A DNA stretch of 64,000 nucleotides from Limnobacter parvus (GTDB lineage Bacteria > Pseudomonadota > Gammaproteobacteria > Burkholderiales > Burkholderiaceae_B): contig NZ_JANKHG010000018.1 in NCBI RefSeq assembly GCF_024623725.1, positions 308,602-372,601 of the forward strand, read 5' to 3'. The notes beneath the pieces are model-generated. The model saw only the letters and a list, made by a program, of their open reading frames with translations. It made no database searches and had not been told where the DNA came from. This document shows, one piece after another, positions 57,526 to 64,000 of this stretch (positions within the stretch are counted from its first letter, which is position 1; each line of letters starts with the position of its first letter). A program made the translations under genes and the position numbers.

Positions 57526-59715
57526 TTACTGCATCATGGCAAGGCTTTGATTGGCCAACCGAATGCGCAGGGCCAACTCACGGGCCAAGTTGTTCAACAT
57601 GACGCGCCCCAGTTCAGCATGCTCGTGCCGAAGTTCTTCAAAATGGCGGGCAGGCAAAAACAGCAGGCTGCATTCGGAATCGGCGCGCACTGTGGCAGAA
57701 CGTGGCTTGTTGTCGATCAAGGCCATTTCACCCACTAGGCTGCCGGGGCAAAAACGCATCAGCCGTTCGCTTGTGTTGCCCGTGTGTTGCCAGGCACTTA
57801 GCTGGCCTTGCAACAACACATACAAGCCGCAGGGGTCATCACCTTCACGAAACAATTCCTGACCTGCGGCCACTTGGGTGCATTCCCAAAAGCGCGTGAA
57901 TTGCCGGGTTTGTTCCGGGTTCATGTCATCGCACAGGTGGCTTTGAACCAGTGCTTGTTCGGTGTTGGCAGGTGCTATGTTGTGAACGGCGGTGCCCAGT
58001 AACTGGTTTTCAATCCACCAGAATGCTTCATCAATGTGGGCTTGAACCGGCACATTGAATTTTTCCAAGACTTTGCGCAGCAGGTCGGCCCCGCCTTGAT
58101 TGGGGTTGCTTGTATTTGGCATCACCGCCACCACAGCAAGGGAAGTGGGTGCGTTGTTGATCAATCGTTCAATGCAGTCGCAGGCAGTGTCGTCGATGTA
58201 GCCCAGGTGCGAAAAATCGAGAATGATTGACTGCGCTTTCGTCAGTTCATCCTGCAACACAATGGCGATCGACGGCGCATTGCCAAAAAACAGATTGCCT
58301 TCAAAACGCACCCAGGCCAAATGTTCAAATGCGGTTTGCAAGTGTTGGCGTTGTGCGCGCGGCCGCATGCTGCGCGACCTGGCGGCAGGCGCATATTCAA
58401 TGCTGCGCAGCCCGCTGCTGGATTGTTGTTGCAAAAAGTAAGCGGCCACGAACAACACGCCGACCAATGTGCCAATTAACAGGTTGCTTAGCCCTGTTAC
58501 CGCGATCATTGACAGCACCACCCACACCGTGAAACGGTCGGTGGGCAACATTTTTTTTCGTTGCCTGGGTCGAAAGAACTGCCGAACCAGCCGCACCGTG
58601 CTGGGCTGTATCAACAGGAGGGAAGTGACAGCCACTGCGGTGGCCAGAATGTGCAGTGGCAAGTGCTCCAATACAGGCCAGGTAAGCAGCAGCAATGCGC
58701 TTAGGCTCAGCATGTACCAAGCTTCACTGCGGCGGTTTTTCGAGCCCACCGACAAACCTGTGTTGCTTCTTGAAAAGTAGTTGGATGTGGGCAAGGCCAG
58801 AAAAAGCCCGCACAACATGTTGGCGCAAGCCAGCACATTCAGTTCGCGGCGGGTGTTGTGGCGTGTGCCCAAAGTTTGGTCCACTTGCAGTAGCGACTGC
58901 ATGCTTTCCAGTACCACCATAAGGGCCAACACGGCAGAGCCCGCCACCAGTTGCAGCAGCAGTTCAGGCCTGTCCAGAAAAAGGGCTGGCAACTGTTGTG
59001 CTGCACCGGAAACCTGCTGAGCGGTGGTATTTAAAAACGGGTGTACAGGCCACGCAGCGACAGTTTGAACGGGCAAATCGCCCGGCCATGCCCACAAAAG
59101 CACCAAGTGCAATCCAAAGCCAGCAGCCAGGCCATACATCAGCCCCAGCGGGTTGGGTCGAATGGCCCGAAAGTACAGCAATACCCCGACCGTGATTGCA
59201 GACACGCCCAGCGCCACCAGTGAAAAGGGCCCTGGTTCGCTGAATGCCTCCAGAAAACCGGTGAAAACCGCAAAACCCACAATGGCAGGCAGCAATTTGT
59301 AGGCGGAAAAAACGCCCAGCGTGGTGTTCATGCCGATGAGTACCGGGGCGGGTAAAAACTGCATCAGCTTGCCCACACCTTGCCGCTGTGCAAGGGCTAT
59401 GAACAAGCCTGCCAGCGAAACTTCGAGTGCCAGCAGCAACATCAGTTCAGTGTGATTGTCGGTGATCTGCAAAAACCCCAACAGCGAGCCTGCAACAATT
59501 AGCGCGGTGGAAGAACGTGGCCCACCGAACTGCACCGGCGCTTTTCCGCCCAAAGCGCCCACTGCGCTACCCAGCAGTGCACTGGCCAAACCGGCGTATA
59601 TGCCATAGGCCAGACCGGCTTGACCCAGGGGGGCGAAGGCCAGCATGCCATACACAATTGCTTGAGCGTAACCACCGAATGCGACCAGTGCGCCCGCTTT
59701 GAGTTCGGTGTTCAA
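57526..59715 (-). CDS. SulP transporter fused to STAS and cyclic-nucleotide-binding domains
   Basis: 729 residues. N-terminal SulP anion-transport core (about 1-430, some 12-14 helices: AGALVAFGGYAQAIVYGMLAFAPLG, PVQFGGPRSSTALI). A STAS domain (about 460-570) has LDFSHLGYIDDTA, where the usual phosphorylatable Ser position is Asp-rich. A C-terminal cNMP-binding domain (about 600-715) has GDDPCGLYVLLQGQL and GEMALIDNKPRSATVRA. This is a less common SulP layout, suggesting direct control of anion flux by a cyclic nucleotide. Confidence 0.9.
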   Translation of the reverse strand: MNTELKAGALVAFGGYAQAIVYGMLAFAPLGQAGLAYGIYAGLASALLGSAVGALGGKAPVQFGGPRSSTALIVAGSLLGFLQITDNHTELMLLLALEVSLAGLFIALAQRQGVGKLMQFLPAPVLIGMNTTLGVFSAYKLLPAIVGFAVFTGFLEAFSEPGPFSLVALGVSAITVGVLLYFRAIRPNPLGLMYGLAAGFGLHLVLLWAWPGDLPVQTVAAWPVHPFLNTTAQQVSGAAQQLPALFLDRPELLLQLVAGSAVLALMVVLESMQSLLQVDQTLGTRHNTRRELNVLACANMLCGLFLALPTSNYFSRSNTGLSVGSKNRRSEAWYMLSLSALLLLTWPVLEHLPLHILATAVAVTSLLLIQPSTVRLVRQFFRPRQRKKMLPTDRFTVWVVLSMIAVTGLSNLLIGTLVGVLFVAAYFLQQQSSSGLRSIEYAPAARSRSMRPRAQRQHLQTAFEHLAWVRFEGNLFFGNAPSIAIVLQDELTKAQSIILDFSHLGYIDDTACDCIERLINNAPTSLAVVAVMPNTSNPNQGGADLLRKVLEKFNVPVQAHIDEAFWWIENQLLGTAVHNIAPANTEQALVQSHLCDDMNPEQTRQFTRFWECTQVAAGQELFREGDDPCGLYVLLQGQLSAWQHTGNTSERLMRFCPGSLVGEMALIDNKPRSATVRADSECSLLFLPARHFEELRHEHAELGRVMLNNLARELALRIRLANQSLAMMQ

Positions 59716-59767
59716 GAGGAGTTCGCGTAGCCTTAGTTGAATTGAAACTGAGTCTACGCGAATTGGT

Positions 59768-61279
59768 TTACTTCGAGGTGGGCATCACGAATTCTGCGCC
59801 TTTCTCGATGCTGTCTGGCCAGCGCTGCATGATTGATTTCTGGCGGGTGTAGAAGCGAACACCTTCTTCGCCGTAGGCATGCATGTCGCCAAACAGGCTG
59901 GCCTTCCAGCCACCAAAGCCGTGCCACGCCATGGGCACGGGAATCGGCACGTTAATACCCACCATGCCCACTTGCACCTGGCGCCCAAATTCACGGGCCA
60001 CATTGCCGTCACGGGTGTAGCAGCTTACGCCATTGCCGTACTGATGGCTGTTGATCAGGTTCAGGCCTTCGGTGAAATTCGCCACGCGCACGCAACCCAG
60101 TACTGGGCCAAAAATTTCTTCCAGGTAAATGCGCATGGTGGGCTTTACATTGTCGAACAAGGTGCCACCGGTGTAAAAACCGTTTTCGAAACCCGCGGGC
60201 TTTTGGCCGCGACCATCCACCACCAAGGTTGCGCCTTCGTCCACGCCAATTTGCACATAGTCTTCGATCCGCTTCAAGGCTTCGGCGGTGACGATCGGGC
60301 CCATTTCAGCGGACAAGTCCATGCCGTCGGTCACCTTCAGTGTTTTCAGTCGTTCGACCAGTTTGGGGATCAGTTTGTCGCCCACATCGCCCACCAGCAC
60401 AGCCACGGAAATCGCCATGCAGCGTTCGCCGGCGCTGCCGTAGGCGGCGCCGATCAGTGCGTCGGTGACCTGGTCCAAATCGGCGTCGGGCATTACAAGC
60501 AGGTGATTTTTCGCACCGCCCAGCGCTTGCACGCGCTTGCCGTTGCGGGCACCGGTTTCGTAAATGAATTTGGCAATTGGGGTGGAACCCACGAAGCTAA
60601 GCGCCGCCACGTCGGGATGATTCAACAGCGTTTCCACGGCCAGTTTGTCGCCGTGCAGCACGTTGAACACGCCATCGGGCAGGCCCGCTTCTTTTAGAAG
60701 GCGTGCCATGAAGTTGGCTGCGCTGGGGTCGCGTTCACTGGGCTTCAATACAAAAGTGTTGCCACAGGCAATCGCCACAGGGAACATCCAGCACGGCACC
60801 ATGCACGGAAAGTTAAAAGGCGTAATGCCTGCTACCACGCCCACGGGTTGGCGCAGGGTCCAGTTGTCGATATTCGTTGAAACCTGCTCGGTGTAATCGC
60901 CTTTCAACAACTGTGGAATGCCGCAGGCAAATTCAACAATGTCGATACCCCGGCTTACCTCGCCCTGTGCGTCGGTGAACACTTTGCCGTGCTCGGCCGT
61001 GATGATGGCGGCCAGTTCGTCGCGGTGCTGGTTCATCAGCGCTAAAAATTTGTTCATGATGCGCACACGTTGCAGCGGTGGCTTGTTGGCCCAGGCGGGC
61101 AGCGCGGCTTTGGCAGCTTCCACGGATTTGTTCACGGTGGCCACGTCGGCCAGTTCAACCTTGCGGGCCACAGCGCCAAGCGACGGGTTGAACACATCGG
61201 CGGTTTTCGCGCCAGGCTGGCTGTATGTGCTGCCATTGATGAAGTGGGCAACGGTTTGATCGTTGTTGTAGGGTTGCAT
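59768..61279 (-). CDS. mmsA: Methylmalonate-semialdehyde dehydrogenase (CoA-acylating)
   Basis: Oxidises methylmalonate semialdehyde to propionyl-CoA in valine and thymine breakdown. 503 residues. ALDH fold with catalytic Cys287 in [11 protein letters not shown], the CoA-type MMSDH context, [16 protein letters not shown], and [14 protein letters not shown]. Divergent from the acylase gene; no other valine-pathway genes are in the window. Confidence 0.93.
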   Translation of the reverse strand: MQPYNNDQTVAHFINGSTYSQPGAKTADVFNPSLGAVARKVELADVATVNKSVEAAKAALPAWANKPPLQRVRIMNKFLALMNQHRDELAAIITAEHGKVFTDAQGEVSRGIDIVEFACGIPQLLKGDYTEQVSTNIDNWTLRQPVGVVAGITPFNFPCMVPCWMFPVAIACGNTFVLKPSERDPSAANFMARLLKEAGLPDGVFNVLHGDKLAVETLLNHPDVAALSFVGSTPIAKFIYETGARNGKRVQALGGAKNHLLVMPDADLDQVTDALIGAAYGSAGERCMAISVAVLVGDVGDKLIPKLVERLKTLKVTDGMDLSAEMGPIVTAEALKRIEDYVQIGVDEGATLVVDGRGQKPAGFENGFYTGGTLFDNVKPTMRIYLEEIFGPVLGCVRVANFTEGLNLINSHQYGNGVSCYTRDGNVAREFGRQVQVGMVGINVPIPVPMAWHGFGGWKASLFGDMHAYGEEGVRFYTRQKSIMQRWPDSIEKGAEFVMPTSK

Positions 61280-61485
61280 GGTGTGAAAGCCTGTTCGTTT
61301 GCTTCAGAAGGTACACATTGTGGCGCAAGGCGTACACAGGTTGAATCGGTGCTTACACCAAGCTTTTGAATTTTTCACTACTGCCCGCACTTTACCCTTG
61401 CCTTGTCGGTAAATCACTGATTTGTAATCCGATTGTAAAAATTGGCGGTATTAAAAGAACAAGAAATAAAGTTGAGGAGACAGCG

Positions 61486-64000
61486 GTGATCACAGGCTTG
61501 AACAACAAGGCCGCGTTGCGGCGTGGAACGATGTTGGCAACGGCGGGCGCGGCAGTGCTGCTGTTGGCGGGCTGCCTGGGCGGTAGCGACAACATGGCGG
61601 GCACTGACGGGCGCACCAATCCCAACGAAACGGATTTTCAGTACGACGTCAGCATTACCCGAACCACCTACGGCGTGCCGCATATTCGCGCCAAAGATTA
61701 CGGCAGTTTAGGCTATGGTCAGGGCTATGCTTTCGCGCAAGACAACCTGTGCGTTTTCCTTGAAGACCTGTTGACCATCCGTGGTGAACGCTCACGCTTT
61801 TTTGGCCCAGATGGCACTTACACCATTGAGCCCAATGGTTCAACGGCCAACAATGTGGCCAGCGATTTTTTCTGGAAAAGCCTGTTCGCATTTGAAGAAG
61901 AGGGTGCAGATGGCACAAGCCGCAATGCCTGGCAGCGCACCCGCGACAAAACAATTCCTGATTTCCAAAACGTGGTGACCGGCTATGCCGATGGCGTGAA
62001 CCGCTACATTGCTGAATTGAAAGCGGGCGAGCATGAATATGAGCAGGCCGATGGCAGCAAAGTGCCAGCGCACGCTGCATGTGTTGATGCAGAATGGCTG
62101 GCCCCAATTACCACCGATGACATGTACCGCCGCTTTGTGCGCTTGGCAGTGTTGGCAAGCAGCTCGGTGTTTGTGACTGAAATAGGCAACGCACAGCCAC
62201 CAGGCCTGTTGCCTGCGTTGCCCGGTGTTCCGGCTTTGCCCACAGCGCAAGCCGATGAAGAATCAACCGGCTTGAGCACCGCGCAAAAAGTTGCTTTGCT
62301 ACAAGGCAACCCCAACCCCTTCACGGCCATGCAGAACAAAGACCGCTTTGGCAGCAATATGTACGCCTTTGGTAAAGAGGCAACGGCCAACGGCGAGTCG
62401 CTGGTGTACGGCAACCCGCACTTTCCGTGGAAGGGCACTGAGCGCCTGTACCCCAGCCACAATATTCTGGAACTGGATGGCGAAAAGGCGATGGACATCA
62501 TGGGGGTTGGGCTGTACGGCGTGCCCGCAGTGTTGATTGGTTTTAATGAGAATGTGGCCTGGAGCCACACGGTTTCAACCGCCTTCCGCTTTACCTTGTA
62601 CCAGCTGCAGATTAACCCGGCAAACCCCACTCAATATTTGTACGAAGGTGAATTGCGCGACATGATTGCGCTGCCCACTGAAATTGAAGTTAAGCAGGCC
62701 GATGGCAGCATTAACACCCTGCAACGCACCATGTACCGTAGCCACTTTGGCCCTATGCTGGTATTGGAAGTCAGCGGCATGCCCGTGTTGGGCTGGAACC
62801 AGTTAATGGCCTTCAGCCTGCGCGATGCGAACGTGGAAAACGACAGGCTGATCAATCAGTTTGCGAAGTGGAACATGGCCCAGTCGCTTGAAGAATTCAT
62901 TGGTTTGCATGGCAGTGAACTGGGTGTGCCGTGGGTTAATACCGTGGCCAGTGGTCCAGGCAAGCCCGCTTACTATGGCGATGTAACTGTGGTGCCGCAT
63001 GTGACCAATGCCAAGGTGTCAAGCTGTTCAGCCCAGCCTTTCAGCACGGTGGTTGGGCAGCTTCAGCCAGGCCTTCCGGTGCTGGACGGTTCGCGCGCAG
63101 CCTGTGAATGGGGCAGCGACCCCGATGCACCTGCACCCGGTATTTTTGGGGCTGGCAATCTGCCCAAGCTTCAGCGCGACGATTATGTAACCAACTGCAA
63201 TGACAGCCACTGGTTAAGCAACCCTGCCGAACCCTTGGAGGGCTTTGCGCGAATTATTGGTGATGAAAAAGCCGAGCGTACTTTGCGTACTCGCCTGTGC
63301 ACCCTTCAGGCCGAGCGCAGACTGGCCGGCACCGATGGTTTGCCTGGCAACAAATTCACGCAAGACAATCTGAAAGACATTGCGCTGAACAGTGAAATTT
63401 ATTCCGCCACCCTGGCCAAACAAGCGGTGGTCGACACCATTTGTCAATTGCCCGTGTTGTTGAGCACAGGCCTAATGCCGGTTCAAACTGCGGAAGGTTG
63501 CTCAACATTGGCCGCTTGGGATGGAAAGGCCAATCTGGACAGCAAAGGCGCACACCTGTGGCGTGAGTTCTGGAGCCGCGCCATTGCCAATCCCGGCGGC
63601 TTGCCGGTGGGTGTGCCCCAGTTGCATTTGCCGCTGAACAACCCTTTGCCCATTTCATTGCCCACCAATTTCTGGGCCAACGGGTTTAGTGCCGCCAACC
63701 CTGTGAACACCCCCAACAACCTGAATGTGCTCAATCCTTTCACACTGACTGCGCTGGCCGATGCAATTCTGGCGGTTCAAGCGGCTGGTTTTGCACTGGA
63801 CGCACCCCTTGGTGACATTCAAAAGTCGGGCGTGCAGGCCAGTGCCACGCCCATATTCGGTGGCACCAGCCCTGAAGGCGCGTTCACAATTGTGAGCACA
63901 GAACCGGATCGCCTGAATTCGGAAGGATACAAGGTTACTTACGGAAACAGCTACATTCAAGCTGTGACTTGGGATGAAAATGGCAATCCACAGGCGGATG
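61486..64000 (+). CDS. Penicillin/AHL acylase family lipoprotein, 3' end cut by window edge
   Basis: Open from a GTG at 61486 (GAGGAG 7 bases upstream) to the window edge, 838 codons without a stop. A lipobox LLAGC puts the lipidated Cys at residue 30, so it is likely an outer-membrane lipoprotein. The Ntn-hydrolase family is shown by YGVPHIRAKDYGSLGYGQGYAFAQDNL-like start, the autocleavage site GSNMYAFG with nucleophile Ser290, and ANGESLVYGNPHFPW. The family cleaves amide bonds in penicillins, acyl-homoserine lactones or aculeacin. Substrate unknown. Confidence 0.9.
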   Translation, partial: MITGLNNKAALRRGTMLATAGAAVLLLAGCLGGSDNMAGTDGRTNPNETDFQYDVSITRTTYGVPHIRAKDYGSLGYGQGYAFAQDNLCVFLEDLLTIRGERSRFFGPDGTYTIEPNGSTANNVASDFFWKSLFAFEEEGADGTSRNAWQRTRDKTIPDFQNVVTGYADGVNRYIAELKAGEHEYEQADGSKVPAHAACVDAEWLAPITTDDMYRRFVRLAVLASSSVFVTEIGNAQPPGLLPALPGVPALPTAQADEESTGLSTAQKVALLQGNPNPFTAMQNKDRFGSNMYAFGKEATANGESLVYGNPHFPWKGTERLYPSHNILELDGEKAMDIMGVGLYGVPAVLIGFNENVAWSHTVSTAFRFTLYQLQINPANPTQYLYEGELRDMIALPTEIEVKQADGSINTLQRTMYRSHFGPMLVLEVSGMPVLGWNQLMAFSLRDANVENDRLINQFAKWNMAQSLEEFIGLHGSELGVPWVNTVASGPGKPAYYGDVTVVPHVTNAKVSSCSAQPFSTVVGQLQPGLPVLDGSRAACEWGSDPDAPAPGIFGAGNLPKLQRDDYVTNCNDSHWLSNPAEPLEGFARIIGDEKAERTLRTRLCTLQAERRLAGTDGLPGNKFTQDNLKDIALNSEIYSATLAKQAVVDTICQLPVLLSTGLMPVQTAEGCSTLAAWDGKANLDSKGAHLWREFWSRAIANPGGLPVGVPQLHLPLNNPLPISLPTNFWANGFSAANPVNTPNNLNVLNPFTLTALADAILAVQAAGFALDAPLGDIQKSGVQASATPIFGGTSPEGAFTIVSTEPDRLNSEGYKVTYGNSYIQAVTWDENGNPQAD

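Noticed and set aside
59879-60697. 272-codon plus-strand frame inside mmsA
   Set aside because: Antisense to mmsA; His/Gln/Ala-rich, no family features.

Overview
This window looks like the replication-origin-proximal part of a betaproteobacterial (Burkholderiales) chromosome. The support is the gene set: gyrB-dnaN-dnaA on the minus strand facing rpmH-rnpA-yidD-yidC-mnmE on the plus strand, then mnmG-rsmG-parA-parB, a complete atpIBEFHAGDC operon, hemE, priA and rep. The genus is a guess: the mix fits a Limnobacter-like organism, but no rRNA or other typing gene is present. I saw no tRNA, rRNA, CRISPR array, insertion sequence or prophage.

Layout. 1-3.8 kb: the 3' part of a cyclopropane-fatty-acid synthase gene, a DHA2-type multidrug exporter and an AT-rich orphan gene for a secreted protein, bracketed by short repeats. 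3.8-13.2 kb: replication and ribosome/membrane biogenesis core, with the likely oriC between dnaN and dnaA. 13.2-22.6 kb: a signalling block inserted in the usual mnmE-mnmG neighbourhood. It holds two paralogous LuxR-type response regulators, a 990-residue hybrid histidine kinase, two exported sensor-like proteins, a stand-alone receiver and a GAF/multi-PAS protein with no output domain. 22.6-28.1 kb: small conserved genes, GTP-dependent PEP carboxykinase and a TauE/SafE exporter. 28-33 kb: mnmG-rsmG-parAB with two good parS sites and one imperfect site. 33-40.3 kb: ATP synthase operon with a clear promoter and terminator. 40.3-48.4 kb: a small orphan protein, metallophosphoesterase, Hyi-type isomerase, CoA-binding protein, hemE, priA and rep. 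48.4-64 kb: accessory metabolism and stress genes (CheY-like receiver, two NAD(P)-binding proteins, TetR, cytochrome c, cytochrome b561 plus two YceI proteins, TerC, NhaR-like regulator, CBS protein, hydrolase, SulP-STAS-cNMP transporter, methylmalonate-semialdehyde dehydrogenase) and, running off the right edge, a lipoprotein of the penicillin/AHL acylase family.

How it fits together. DnaA, DnaN, GyrB, PriA, Rep and ParAB/parS serve replication start, restart and origin segregation. RnpA, YidC, YidD, MnmE, MnmG and RsmG serve tRNA/rRNA maturation and membrane-protein insertion. The least explained part is the 13.8-22.6 kb block: its gene order suggests one phosphorelay fed by exported ligand-binding-like proteins. 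Two of its promoter regions carry a similar CCCC-A/T-GGGG inverted repeat. Other sites worth attention are an AT-rich DnaA-box cluster between hemE and priA, the third parS-like site inside mnmG, and an operator-like repeat between tetR and the neighbouring dehydrogenase gene.
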